Shown piece by piece: positions 11,718-23,314 of a stretch of DNA of 64,000 bases. Every line of letters begins with the position of its first letter. Position 1 is the first letter of the stretch. A program made the translations under genes and the position numbers. The DNA comes from Axinella damicornis (lineage: Eukaryota; Porifera; Demospongiae; Axinellida; Axinellidae). Location: assembly GCA_963931865.1 (NCBI GenBank), contig OZ007513.1, positions 1,178,001 through 1,242,000 on the forward strand, given 5' to 3'. Under the pieces are notes generated by a model. That model saw only the letters and a program-made list of their open reading frames with translations. It made no database searches and had not been told where the DNA came from.

Positions 11718-12440
11718 CCCTGCACAATCTTCAGGGCTGGTCGTGAGGCAGCATATGGGCTACCAGACTTTGTGTGCTCTCTTAACGAGCTGGAAGAGGG
11801 TGTGGCACCCACTGACTCTCGCCTGAGACCTGACCAGAGAATCATGGAGAGTGGCGACTTCGACAAAGCAAATGCAGAGAAGGTGAGGTTGAGTGTGTCA
11901 CAATCAATCCTAATTCTGCATCTGTGCTACCTACTTCCTGGTTGGTGCTCAGTATGAAAAGGTACGAATTGGAATGAGGCAAATCATGAGAAGTTGCTTT
12001 GCCAGTATCCACATCACATAGCTTTAACACACCACACATGCACACATGCACACCTCAAAACATACCCCCTCACACGTGCACTAGCACACCTCACAAACCT
12101 GCCCCCTCACATGCACCTGCTGTAGCACACCACAAATATGCACTCACAACTAGCACTCCTCACACATGCCCACAACACATGCACCCCACAGCTGCGTCTG
12201 GAAGAGCAGCAGAGAGCAAGGCGTCGTAAGAGAGAACTGGTTGCTGCGAAAGCTGCAGAGGCAGTCGCCAGTGGCGACCACGAGGAGGCAGCAAGACTCG
12301 AGAAGGAGGCCACGTATGCCCCCCGGTGGTTTCGGAAGGAATTCGACCCCCTCACGAGCACCATGATGCACGTGTACAAGGGAGGCTACTGGGAGGCAAA
12401 GTTGAGGGGGGACTGGGGAGGGCTTCCCAACATTTTCTGA
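8568..12440 (+). CDS. OSBP: Oxysterol-binding protein, C-terminal half (frame-disrupted)
   Basis: Exons 8568-8684, 9251-9404, 9609-9848, 10162-10383, 10865-10960, 11320-11474, 11735-11882 and 12192-12440 (TGA). Together they encode the sterol/PI4P-transfer domain: NCIGKDLLKIPMP, FNEPLSML, the family signature EQVSHHPP split at the 9848/10162 junction, SFNPLLGETFE, KFRGKY and the C-terminal PTDSRLRPDQR. Family members move sterol and PI4P at ER-Golgi contacts. The N-terminal PH and coiled-coil half lies at 26821-23975 on the other strand; its last phase (0) matches exon 8568. Two lesions are visible. A TAG at 9639-9641 replaces the expected Gln of the EPLSMLQR motif. A C10 run near 9322-9331 should be C9, shifting the frame within exon 9251-9404. 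This is either a decaying copy or sequence error. Polypyrimidine tracts fill several introns. Confidence 0.88.
9005..9246 (+). repeat. (CCCT/CCTC)n polypyrimidine tract before OSBP exon 9251
   Basis: About 240 bp of almost pure C/T on the sense strand, ending directly at the CAG acceptor (9248-9250). Long Ser/Pro or Arg/Glu/Gly frames across it are artefacts. Confidence 0.9.
9826..10008 (+). repeat. OSBP: Tandem copies of the OSBP exon end plus 5' splice site
   Basis: The end of exon 9609-9848 and its donor (GGTGGAGGTGCCTCATGGAG, then CAG/GTGA) recur at 9885 and 9952, with spacings of 59 and 67 bp. Three candidate donor sites therefore stand in series; only the first joins the conserved reading frame without extra sequence. 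A partial copy of the next acceptor (CACAGGTCAGCCACCACCCT at about 10026) also precedes the real one at 10162. Confidence 0.8.
10424..10860 (+). repeat. Polypyrimidine tract before OSBP exon 10865
   Basis: About 435 bp of CCCT/CCTTCC repeats, including an internal duplication of ~95 bp, running to the acceptor GCAG at 10861-10864. Pyrimidines are on the coding strand. Confidence 0.88.
11515..11722 (+). repeat. Polypyrimidine tract with long poly(C), before OSBP exon 11735
   Basis: CTCC/CTTT repeats followed by a C run of more than 25, ending 12 bp before the TTCAG acceptor. Confidence 0.85.
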
Positions 12441-12490
12441 TTTTGTCTCTGTATTGGTCATAATAATTCATGTGTACTGTACAAGTTGTT

Positions 12491-12496
12491 AATAAA
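12491..12496 (+). promoter_or_regulatory. OSBP: Polyadenylation signal AATAAA of OSBP
   Basis: AATAAA about 50 bp after the OSBP stop codon. Confidence 0.55.
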
Positions 12497-12508
12497 TGTA
12501 TATAGATT

Positions 12509-12610
12509 GAAGTGGCTATTGGTCCGACAGGAATAAGTTACTGAGCTGAATGTTCATGTGTGTCCCTATACTTATGCACTTCCTGCCGGACCAATAGCAA
12601 CTTCAACTGC
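12509..12610. mobile_element. Short palindromic MITE (TGGCTATTGGTCCG ends)
   Basis: About 100 bp with inverted ends GTGGCTATTGGTCCGACAGG and CCTGCCGGACCAATAGCAAC. A second member is at about 44873-44995 upstream of GPCR copy 2 (GTGGCTATTGGTCCGGCAG ... CTGCCGGACCAATAGCCAC). Confidence 0.7.
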
Positions 12611-13091
12611 TAGACAATAATTATGGTGTGGCAGGTGTTTAGATGTAAATACACACACTATTATATCTATATCTTGTAGATAGATAGATAGATAGAATCA
12701 CTTTTGGTTTTGGAATGGCTCTGTTGGTGCATGAGTGTGGACTTGCAGGTTGTGTGTCTGACTTCGCCCAGATTCGCGATTGTGTTTGGAAATGGGAAAA
12801 ATGGGAGGTTGTCTTTCCCATGCGGCTGCATGTGCCCTGAGCTTGTATGATGTTCAATTGTTGCCTTATAATTTACACTAGCACAAATTACTGAAAAGTG
12901 CGGGAAATACAGTAACTGTTGCTTTTCATGTGGGCTTTATTTCTTGTGGTGTTCCCGAAGCCGCTGGGCTAGCCATGGCCAGCACACCAGAGTGGGCTAG
13001 TAAACACAACCTGGAGATCTGTTGCCAGTACTACCAAGGCTTTGTGGACAGCTGACTGTCATGCATGTCACAAGTCAAAGGTCATAAATTA

Positions 13092-15066
13092 CACGGGCGC
13101 CCGGGCCCGGCGAATTTTTTTTTTGGACGTACTTTCGACTTAGTCTCTGGAAGATCCACCAACTACGCATGCGCAGATTAGTACGACACACCCCCATAAG
13201 CACATGGTGGGGCAAAGTATACACACAGGACTGTCCTGAGAAGGAAAGCAGAGAAGGAACGCTGAACAACTGCTGATAAAGCTGTAAACAGAAGCGATGA
13301 AGCTGTCATGAGGTACAGAGATGGATATAATATTATTACATGGATTGAGTGTGATTTCCCGCCATTTCTGTTCCGAAGTACTACTGTACTGACATTTTTC
13401 AGGGTTCAAATCACTCTATCGACTGGTAGTTGAGTCCGGTAGATAAGTCTGCATTCGCTGATATTCTCAGTGATGCTGCATATTGTGCTCAGTATACAAT
13501 AATGTAGTTGAAGTATAGTCTCGGTCACCACACTCGCGCACAGCAGAGGAATCTGGTCGACTGCTCATATATGACTTGTTCTGAGGTGGCTGATAAGTAG
13601 CTGTGAACCACAGTGCTTCCATATACGGTGTTTTTTTTTCCCCAGCATTAAGTACACTACCCGCAAGCAGATTACTAACATATAGAGAAGTGCTGTGGTT
13701 TCCACCTGTTTGGTGTCAGAACAAGTCGTATGTCGTCGACCAAACTCCTCTGCCGTGAGCGAGAGTCTGGTACCAGACTAAGCTAAGTAAGTCGCTGGAA
13801 GTCTGTACTGTACAGTGGCGGATCTGGGGGGGGGGCACCGGGGGCCGGTGCCCCCCCCTTTTGCTTCATCACTTTATCTTCCTCCTTACTAACTTGTAAC
13901 TGCTGCCGCTACGTTGCAACTCCTGGCTTGGCCTCCTCAGCTCGCAATACGTCCGTTGCCTGAAACCGAACGGCTTGGGAACGAGACCACGATCTAGTAT
14001 ACCCCTCCGTGTACGTACGTATTACGTTCGTGAGCGAAATTTGAGCAAGGAAGAAGCTCATGGTGGTCCTGGGACCTGAAATCCTCGTACATCTGGAAAT
14101 TGCAGTGCAAAGCGCGAAGTTGCCATGAGAGCCCATCCTCAGAAGTGAAAAATGAAGGCGAAAAAAAATTTCCGCGCTTTGCGCGGACTGATCAGCACTA
14201 CGCACCTCTATGCACTGCCTCTGGCAGCGTTGAATATATAGTGCCCCCCCCCCCCTTTCATAAATCCTGTATCCGCCCCTTCTGTATTTGGGATGCATTA
14301 TTTGAAAGTGCAGAGCAGCCTTCTCCCCGCTTCTCCCATGGAGAACTGGAGAATTACAGGGTATGTGATCTTGTCACACTGCCACTCCCTCTAGTCGGTG
14401 CTAAAGCACCCCACCTATAGCTAATAGTAACAAGTTGGAGGGGGGTGATGGCGAATCCACATGCACATGCAGTTGTGCGTGCCTCAGGGATATCGATATA
14501 CTGTGCAAATGTATCAACCTACGTGGGACACCCCTCCATTCTAGCTGATTCATTTTCTCATGAATTTCGTCTTTACACAGATGGCTTGTTGACTGGCACC
14601 AATCTACTAGCTACCTGGAGTACGATGTAAAGCAGCAAGCAGCGTTTTGGCCAGTGTGGGTAGCTGAAGAAATTGAAGATGCATACAGGACTGTTTGCAA
14701 ACACTTTGATTGAGCCCATCATGTGTACATGAGCATGGTAGTTGCTGTATACTGATGCCACAAAAAACAAAAAACAAAAAACAGTACAAAAACTAAATAG
14801 ACAAATAAATGGCTAAGGTAGTTGAGGGGTTCCAAGTTTAGTTGGGGTCCAGGCCAAGTTCATGGGGACTCAGCAAACACCAGCTCCTTCTGTCTCTGCT
14901 ACCAAACACTCGTCCGCTCCAAGCTCGTTGTGCTGCACGTTCAAATTGCAAATTTGTGGGTGTGGCTAGGGTTGGGTTACGGTTTAGCGCATGCGTAGTT
15001 GATGGATCTGCCAGAGACTAAGTCGAAAGTACGTCCAAAAAAAAAATTCGCCCGGGCCCGGGCGCG
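13092..15066. mobile_element. Inverted-repeat DNA element, ~2 kb, between OSBP and the 2A gene
   Basis: Terminal inverted repeats of about 80 bp. The left end reads GCCCGGGCCCGG, an A/T run, GGACGTACTTTCGACTTAGT, then ...CAACTACGCATGCGC. The right end carries the reverse complement at 14987-15066. The interior has a further internal palindrome (13.52-13.79 kb) and a nested element (13813-14281). I see no transposase reading frame, so it is probably non-autonomous. It ends about 110 bp before the start codon of DEATH-ankyrin copy 2. Confidence 0.75.
13813..14281. mobile_element. Nested small DNA element with 5-bp TSD CTGTA
   Basis: Ends CAGTGGCGGATC and GTATCCGCCCCT are inverted and flanked by CTGTA on both sides (13808-13812, 14282-14286). 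The interior has the TTTCCGCGCTTTGCGCGGA motif shared with the elements at 2687 (inverted) and 57116, and C/G runs at both ends. Confidence 0.75.
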
Positions 15067-15175
15067 CGCATGTGGGGCGCGACGATCGATCACGAGTTGA
15101 GTTCGAGATCGTGCACGTGCGCATATAGCGCTACGCTACCGGTACGGTGGTGTTTCCTTGAACCCCGTTATTGAA

Positions 15176-18100
15176 ATGGGGATCGATCTCGCTACGTGGA
15201 GAGCTCGAATCGGGCTCAACTACTGCCGCCATGGACGGTACGCCTGCCGCCCGCTCCCAGTCCAGTGGAGGGCGGCCAGATGGGGGGTGGGAGAGGTCGT
15301 GAGTAGCACCCCTCTAGTGCTCCAAGGCTGCATGGCGTTCGTCTCCCTGTCGCTGATACTGGAGTATGCGTTCCGCAGGTGGGGAGTCTGTCCAAAGGGG
15401 AGCGGTGGGTGTGGCAAGGTGCGCTGTCCCAAGTTGGGGGGTGGCTCTGTCCCGAGTGCAGAGGCCAGAGGGAGGGTGGGTGTGGGCAGTGGGGTGTGCT
15501 TACTGCTCGGAGTGTGTTTGGTGGTGCTGTCTCTACTTCTGATGGCAGGAGACGTTGAGAGAAACCCTGGGCCCACAGACAAGGAAGGTACTCACTTTGC
15601 CTTCTGCATAGATCTATGCCTGCTGATAGCGTGACTTGAATTGTTGTTTTTGTGTGCAAAATTCATAGCACATTCCAGTCATATTTCCCTATTCTTTGTG
15701 TAGGATCGGATCAGGTGGATAAGATGCTCCCTGGTGTGGATGATTCCCCATTAGGTTAGTCAGAAGGATTGAAGATACGTAAAATGTCTTCATAAACATT
15801 GTCTTCCAACAGGAGGAAAGGATCTCTTTGACATACTGGCAGAGTTGATGTCCGTTGTTGGCAGATGGAAGGCTATTGGTAGAGGGTTCCGAATTGACTC
15901 TGGACGTCTGGATCAGATTCAAACTGATAACCACGGTGATTGTGAAGAGTGTTTGTCGGGCGTGCTCACATGCTGGCTGAGGAAGAACTATGACGTAGAG
16001 CTGTTTGGTGAGCCGACGTGGAGAACGGTGGTGAAAGTGGTGGCACATTCTGCAGCTGGGAACAACAGTGCACTTGCCATGAGCATTGCAGGAAGACACT
16101 CAGGTACTCCTGTAGTGGATAATTCTCTCTGTCATTATGGGTTTGAAATGGAAGTGTAGAAGTTTATAATAACTGCTCATAGAGATAGCCATCGCATGTC
16201 TTGTCTCAGTCAGTACATACTGGCCTGCATGATGTTTTGTCATACTATAATTGGTCCCCCCCAAAAGCGGTCCCCCCGGACTGTCCACGGCAGAATAATT
16301 GGTCCTCCCTGGGACCATCCATGGCGCTGTAAGCAGTCCCCCCTTGCCGCAATTGGTCCCACTAGTCGTTCGCTAGCCCAAGTCACAAATATTCACTGGA
16401 GGGTCAACTATGAAGCGAGGAAGCGTAAACAGACGCGAATGGAGAGTCTGCACCGTCCATCAGGAGGCCATGTAGTCCAAGTTATACTATCAGGAGCCCA
16501 TTACGCTCCTGAACGTATTTATAAGTCACGCATGCATGATAGCTACTCGTACTCGTTCTCACACGGTTTAGCTCAGAGTATGCAACGAAGATAATTCTAA
16601 TGCTGCAAAACCATTCCTTCGTAGCCTGTGTAGCCTCTATAAGTACAGAAATAAACTGATCTTTGCTTACCTGTAGTATATCTATGCCTAGCGCCTGTAC
16701 GTACCCCCCGAGCGCTCGTAACAGATCATGCATCTGGGTGGGACCATCTACAGCAAGGGGGGACCAGGTATGGCTGCGATATTTGGTCCGGGGGGACCAA
16801 TTGAAGGCCTCCGGTCAAAAACGGAATTAAAACGTTTTCTATTTTCCGGAGATATACGGACGTTGAAAAATAATTGTACCGTGAATTTAGAATACGATGT
16901 TTACGCACGATTGTACGAAGATACTTGCGTGATATCTACTTGCAGCCGCTGAACGTGAGTCAATGTACGGTCGCTTAGTAGTCCAATCTCAACTTCCACC
17001 CAGAAGCGTTTTACTCTCCTTTTTGACCGGAGCCCTTCAATTGTTCTGCCGTGGACAGTCCGGGGGGACCGCTTTTCAGGGGGACTGTCCACGGCGTGAC
17101 AGTTCAACTTACACAGGCATAATATACTCGGCCTCAACTGATAATGGATTTGTGGTTACTAAGACCTACTCACCTCTTCTCTTCAGTGGTTACAAGTACG
17201 AGTACTGTTCCACAAACATCCACCAGAAGTCATTGCTCGTGTGCTAGCAGCACAGTACTGGATGAAGGTGCTAGTGTCAGTCCCAGGCCCGTCTCTTCCA
17301 CTTCCACTCAGAGTGAGGGTCTCAGTAGCCATAGTTTTTAGTGATGCACCGATAATCGGATCGGCTATCGGTATCAGCCGATAATGACCTTCCTGCGGGG
17401 TATCGGCATCGGTAGATTCACCGATAACTGGCCGATAAATGAGGCGTTCAACCACTCTGACTAGGTAAGTATATTCATGAAGCAACCGCAAAACCCACTG
17501 CTTCAGTGTTAAGTGGGAAGCCTTGGCTGTGGGCAGGAAGTAAGCCAAATGGGGCACCAGCTAAAGGCCTAGCGAGAACACTGGCATTGTGTAACCATGT
17601 GTTAGCATTGTCAGCTTACAATATCGGATCGGTTATCAGTATCGGCCTATAGCGGCCATGAATAATCGGTTATCAGAATATCGGTTAAAATCCCTTATCA
17701 GTGCATCAGTAATAGTTTTGGGTGTGGGTGTGGCATGCGAACGTAACGTACTTGCATTCTTGAGACTAGCTGTATCAGAAACAAGTCTACTCTCTAACCA
17801 CGTGCAGTGATTGCAGCTGATACTCCTCAGCCCCCCAAGCAAACTCCCATCAGAAGTCGAGAAGACTCGTGTGCTAGCAGCACAGTATCAGACAACGTGT
17901 TCACTTCTGAAGGTGCTAGTGTCAGTCCCAGGCCCAGCTCTTCCACTCAGAGTGAGGGATCTCAGAAGCCACCGTTTGGGTGTGGGTGTGGCAAGTGCAC
18001 ATTCTATAGTTACATTGAGAGTGGATGCCCAAACCCAATCCCCTCAGCTAGCTCGTTCCCATGCCTTGATTTCAGTAGACTTACCCACGAGCAACAGCAA

Positions 18101-21100
18101 GAACTCAGAGGCAGGCTGCGTGTGGAGTCAAAGGCTATAATGATTAAGTTTCAACACCTCTTCTCCACCGTCTATGAGTCACTGTGTGCACGAAGCATTC
18201 CTGTGGACAAGCTAGTCACCCACCTCTTGTCATTGGGTGCATTTGACCCGGTCTATGAGGGGTCTCAGAAACCAGTGTTTCAAACCTTCTTTAAAGAGCT
18301 TCATACTGCAGGCAGTATTGAAAATGTGCTTTGGGTTGTTAGAGACTACTTTTCCTTTTTCAACTATCACGTTATTGAACACATTGTCAGTGAACTCGGT
18401 ACAGACCAGGACAAAGCTGAGCTTCATAACTACAAGGAAGAATTTGACCGCTACTCAAAGAGAAGAGTATACGAATGTCTCCCAGTGTTTGGACCTATGA
18501 GTGAAGTCAAACACGTTGACTTAGTTCTGAAAGTAGATTCAGTGTACGAAAAATTCACTGTAGAAGAAGTGGAGGATTTTCAACACAGACTTGGCGGAAT
18601 CCTTCGAGTTTCATCGCAAGGTCTTCTTCGTCTCTGTCGAGTGGAGAGGGGCTGTTTCCAGCTCGTGTTCCAGGTGCCCTCGTTTGTGCAGCAAGAGATA
18701 TTTCCCCTGTCCCGTGAGCAAGAGAAGGCCCTGGTAGCAGAGGGAGTGATCAAGCTGACATGTGGAGACTATGAGTTCATTGCCAAGGTGTGTGCCACTT
18801 TATCTGAAATTCATGGTATGTACTGTCTCATCTCATAGTACACTATTCAGCACTGTATGCATGTTCTTGTCAATACAGGAAGATGAGGTTGAATGTGAGC
18901 CAGAAGACACTGGTAAGTCTTGAATAGTGTACTGCTCAGCATTAAATTTTGCTCTGATACTCAAAGTGTTGTTTGTAAGTAATCTTACAGCAAGTGACTA
19001 CTGTCGTCTCTGGTAGTGAGTTTTCAAGTAGTTACTGTGAAGTCTGGCTTGTGTGTTCCTTTCTCCGACTGTGGTCACTACCAGTAACACGGGCGGCAGA
19101 ACAGGTCCGGCTGACCCAGCAACTGCCAGACCCATTGTTTGCTGTATGGGGCCTGAAAAGCCAGCAGATGCGATCTCAGAGGTCTTATATTCCTAAATTT
19201 TCCTGCATGGAGGGGGCCCTCAGACTCCCCCCCCCCCCCCCCCCCCCCCCCCCTACAAGGGTGTGTTGTACTACAATCAAAATGTTTACACATGAAGCAG
19301 CCCCTATATTCTATTTTTCCTGACCAACTTCCGCTGCCCCTGCAAAAGCCACACCCCTTTAATTTGCACAGAGAGGAAGGGTCTGGTTGCAGCAGTGTGA
19401 ACCCAATCACCACCTGCAATGTGATTACATGTATACCGTGAATACTTACAGGCATCCACCAAGAAGCTACTCCATAACAGTACATTGTATGTGTACACAA
19501 AACTGATTGGCCATTCCAGCCTGAGGATCTTGAAACAGCAACAACTTGTCAGTTACAGTTCCTAGTATGTTCGGTGCGACCAGACCCTTCCTCTCTGTGT
19601 GAAGGGTGCATGTGGTAACTGTGGTTGCTAGGCTACCCGCAGTAGTGACATTCACTCAATCAAGAGATGATTTCCTTTTCCCTTTAAGAACCTGTAGCAG
19701 AGCTGAGGGGTCCAGTGTTTCAGCCGGCACTGACGAGGCATGACTTTGACACAGACTCTGCCATGGGGGGCAGCATCTTCACAGATGACAAGAGCATGTG
19801 CACATTTGCCACTGATGAAGAGGTCAGTAAGATTGTGTACATGAATACCAAAGATGAACTGCTGATGCTCAGTGATATTGTCCCGTACATGCTCGAATTC
19901 CTGAGCTGCTCGAATGACGCTTCCTTCCTGCGCTGCCATGCCAGCCATGTGCTATAAGCCATGGCACTCATGTGTTGTATTTTCGTAGGCCATCCGTAGC
20001 TACAAAAGTTTTAACACGAAAATTTCTTTTTTCATCTCACATATTTTGGTACTTCAATAATAACATGTGCAGCTTATAATTATACATAAGTTATGTGCAC
20101 TTTCTGTGGGTGCATTGGTACCGGTAGTATGTTTAACATAATTATAGTCAGGCGGGGTAGCCTCATTCTCAGGCCTACCCCATCCTGTTCTTTGACTATA
20201 ATACATGGATGAGGAAGAGCGGCGAAAACGGCAAAGGCCTGGTATCATTTATCACGTACATGTAAGTGACGTCAGGTGGACGTAGGGCCATAGTCGTTTC
20301 TACAAGTGTCCTGGATCAGTTCATCATCCAGTCGGCTAGGTTCAAACGCTCCGTGGCTAGTCGAGATTCCATGCAAACCCTCTACACAATTTTGTGTTTG
20401 CCTCCCCCCCCCCCGTCCACCTGACATCATTCACATAATGGATAATACTGTTTTCGCCGCTCTACCGAATCCATCTATTATTGTCAGTGCAAACGGAGAA
20501 TGGGGTAGGCCTGGGAATGAGGCTACATCATTGAGCATATGCTATTGTAAGTGTGTTGTTACATATTTGCTCTGGATAGCAGTAGCCTCCTTGACAGGAG
20601 CCTTTTAAACTCTTATGGGTTTAAGCTGATAAGAAGTCTGCAGCTGCAATTTGAGGCAATTAGGCTCATAGCTGATTCAAATGCCTGTAGCAGTATTACA
20701 GGGTGTAGCATGCACATCAACCCGCATCCTGAAAATACTCACCTCTTTAACACTTTAATGGATGTAGCTGGCTATAGATGGTATGAGACTTTCATCCTGA
20801 ATGTGATGTCGATCACATCCAGCAGTGTCCTTTAGAGAAAGGGTGGGGTGGGTGGGTGCACGGAAAGGTTGCAGATGGCATGGCTGTGTCTGGGCTTGGC
20901 CTTGCATGAAGAGCCCTTAGTTGGAGCCGGGTGGGCCATTTCGAGAGCTGTGACTGTTCAATGGCCCTTGATGGGTGGGTGTGGTGCAGCCTTGTGATTG
21001 GTATACAATGTTTTCATTGTGCTCCTGTTTGAACTTCAATACAGGATCCTTTGTATAAAGAACTGGAGGAATTCGAGTACACACTTCATATCCATCAGTC

Positions 21101-22340
21101 ACCATCTGAGGCATCCAGTGAACCAACTGAACTGCACCGTGCTGCACAGAGAGGGGACCTTGAGACTGTCAGGCTACTTATAGAGGAAAAACACGAAAAC
21201 CCACTTGAGAAAAATAAAAAAAGAGACACTGCTCTTCACGCAGCTGCACGGGGAGGGAGTTTAGACGTGCTCAAGTATTTCATCAATGAGAAAAACTGCA
21301 ACCCTGCATGTCCAGGTTATCATGGGAGAACACCACTTCATGTCGCTAGTGTCAAAGGTCACCTTGATGTGGTCAAGTACCTTGTTATTGAGCATCAGGT
21401 AGACCCTCTGTGTCAGGAAGAGGATGGAGGGACTCCACTACACATGAGCTGTGCAAAAGGTGATCTCAACATTGTTACATTTCTTACTGAGGAGATTGAG
21501 AAGTACGGTCCAACGGAGGGCATTCTTGCTGATAAGTTTGGAAGTGTTCCTCTGCACTATGCAGCCAAATATGGTCACTTGAACATCGTTAAATTCTTCA
21601 TTTCTGTGACGAACTGTAGTCCGAACACTCCAGGCCAGTATGGCAGAACCCCTCTTCACAATGCTGCTGAGAGAGGTCACCTGCACATAGTGAAGTATTT
21701 GATTGATGAACAAGGTTGTGATCCATCATGTTTGGATAGAGACAAACTCACACCACTTCATCGTGCTGCGAACAATGGACATTTAGACATTGTGAAATTC
21801 CTTACACTGGAACATCACTGCAATCCAACATCTAGAAATTCCTCTGGTAACACTCCCATCACAGCGGCAGCTCAGCAAGGCCATTTGGACATACTCAAAT
21901 TCTTCATCACTGATCAGAACTGTAATCCGAACTTTCCAGGCCAGTATGGCAGAACCCCTCTTCACCATGCTGCTGCAGCAGGTCACCTGCACGTAGTGAA
22001 GTATTTGATTGATGAACAAGGTTGTGATCCATCATCTTTGGCTAGAGACAAACAGACACCACTTCATCGTGCTGCAAGAAATGGACATTTAGACATTGTG
22101 AAATTCCTTACACTGGAAAAGCATTGCAATCCCAACCCACGAACTGTTTCTAACAACACTCCTCTCCACTATGCAGCAAAGAATGGCCACTTACAAGTAG
22201 TTCAGTTCTTTGTTGAGGAGCTGAAGTGTCCTCCCAACTTGAGAAATAAACGTAATATGACACCTCATCAGTACGCTAGAGCCAACGGCCATCTCAATGT
22301 GGCTCTCTATTTGCAGAAGTTTGAAGCTGACTATGTGTAG
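15176..22340 (+). CDS. 2A-peptide DEATH domain-ankyrin repeat protein, copy 2 (complete)
   Basis: Eight exons: 15176-15587, 15704-15754, 15813-16103, 17187-17312, 17808-18787, 18879-18912, 19689-19822 and 21045-22340. All junctions are GT-AG and the lengths sum to 3324 nt, a clean 1107-residue frame. Residues ~106-123 are hydrophobic (VCLLLGVCLVVLSLLLMAG), followed at 125-133 by GDVERNPGP, a 2A-like motif. DEATH is at ~155-251, a Ser/Thr linker at ~252-293, an unrecognised domain at ~294-620, a short acidic exon next, and ~12 ankyrin repeats from 677 to the end. If 2A works, translation releases a hydrophobic or secreted leader plus a separate Pro-initiated DEATH-ankyrin protein. I chose ATG 15176 as the first in frame; an internal ATG before the first hydrophobic stretch is possible. 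Likely an innate-immune adaptor (inference). It is nearly identical to copy 1 at 41-7985. Confidence 0.85.
15548..15574 (+). other. 2A-like ribosome-skipping site (GDVERNPGP)
   Basis: The nine residues match the D-V/I-E-x-N-P-G-P core, in which the ribosome fails to join the last Gly and Pro. It is in frame in the first exon, directly after a hydrophobic run and 13 bp before the splice donor. In sea urchin NLR-type genes, N-terminal 2A-like motifs also overlap signal sequences (established for that group). Function here is untested. Confidence 0.8.
16236..17102. mobile_element. Insertion with GGTCCCCCC inverted ends in copy 2
   Basis: About 870 bp absent from copy 1, where ATGGTGTTCAACTTACAC runs through near 566-582. 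Both sides carry the inverted motif GCGGTCCCCCCGGACTGTCC plus ACGGCAGAA. The interior has further inverted blocks of the same motif and no coding sequence. It lies in the intron between exons 15813-16103 and 17187-17312. Confidence 0.7.
17339..17711. mobile_element. hAT-type MITE, copy 2 counterpart
   Basis: Same element as 807-1185 (373 bp), flanked by ATAGTTTT at 17331-17338 and 17712-17719. Being at the identical site, it marks insertion before duplication. Confidence 0.85.
20158..20525. mobile_element. Palindromic MITE with TAGCCTCATTCTCAGGCCTA ends
   Basis: Ends TAGCCTCATTCTCAGGCCTA and TAGGCCTGGGAATGAGGCTA are near-perfect inverted repeats. Further inside, GAGCGGCGAAAAC (about 20216) returns inverted near 20452. 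368 bp, non-coding, within the last intron of DEATH-ankyrin copy 2. Confidence 0.7.
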
Positions 22341-22417
22341 TGTATATATTATTCTACTGTAGCACATTTACTACATTATACTAGCCTCAGCAATGCACTG
22401 TTGTATCTCTCATCGTT

Positions 22418-22423
22418 AATAAA
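22418..22423 (+). promoter_or_regulatory. Polyadenylation signal AATAAA, DEATH-ankyrin copy 2
   Basis: Conserved with copy 1, 78 bp after the stop codon. Confidence 0.6.
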
Positions 22424-22816
22424 ATTGTGGCATTGTTTTCTTATTATGATTATCACTAACATGATCCCATCATTGATTGTACACTTATTGTGTAGCCGTG
22501 AACATTCTTTCTACACATGCAGACTCCATCATGACCTTTGTACTCGATCTACTGCTTAGACGTTTCATGTCTTTAAATTTCATATTCAATATTAATTTGT
22601 GACCCCTATGCAATTATCATACTGTGTGTGTTATGGCATACGTGCACAGACTCAGTCCATCATGAGCTTTTGTAGTTAACCTTTGCCACACATTAGATGT
22701 TTTCATGATGTCTTGGTCAAATTCAAGCTAGGTTGCCACCACCTAGCTCCAGTATATGCCTGTGGAGGCAGTGAAGGCCTGGTAACGATTGCTACTGGAT
22801 CATGCAGTTTATGGGT

Positions 22817-22855
<39 letters not shown>

Positions 22856-22930
22856 ATCCACACTTCGTACTTGTTGCTGCTTGTTCTATGACCGGTATTT
22901 GGTGATTGTTTGTTCAGCATGGTTCTGCAG

Positions 22931-23047
22931 CCTGTACAGGAAGATGAAGACCAGCAGAGTGGACTGAGAGAGGGACATCTGCACTTAAGCGAGTCTAGCT
23001 CAGAGGACGATCGGCGCCCACCCCTGACTCAAGACAAGATGATGATG
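22931..23047 (+). CDS. OSBP: OSBP exon, second copy, truncated by the gap
   Basis: 117 bp encoding the same 39 residues as exon 8568-8684 (PVQEDEDQQSGLREG ... QDKMMM), with acceptor CTGCAG and donor GTAAGT. It shows that the repeated unit on contig A includes at least the start of the OSBP C-terminal half; the rest would lie beyond 23114 in the gap. The exon connects in phase 0 to the N-terminal exons at 26821-23975, but those are on the opposite strand. Confidence 0.8.
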
Positions 23048-23114
23048 GTAAGTATTGGGAGGGTATGTAGGTGGGTGGGTGTGTGTGGGCGGGGGTGGAG
23101 GTTGGAGGGTCTGG

Positions 23115-23314
23115 NNNNNNNNNNNNNNNNNNNNNNNNNNNNNNNNNNNNNNNNNNNNNNNNNNNNNNNNNNNNNNNNNNNNNNNNNNNNNNNNNNNNNN
23201 NNNNNNNNNNNNNNNNNNNNNNNNNNNNNNNNNNNNNNNNNNNNNNNNNNNNNNNNNNNNNNNNNNNNNNNNNNNNNNNNNNNNNNNNNNNNNNNNNNNN
23301 NNNNNNNNNNNNNN
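23115..23314. other. Scaffold gap of 200 N
   Basis: Exactly 200 N, the same size as the gap at 59315-59514, so the length is probably nominal. OSBP orientation is inconsistent across it. Confidence 0.95.

Noticed and set aside
19715..19957. Extension of exon 19689 to a stop codon (SKIVYMNTKDELL...)
   Set aside because: The GAG/GTCAGT donor joins in phase 0 to the ankyrin exon, and the extension is destroyed in copy 1.
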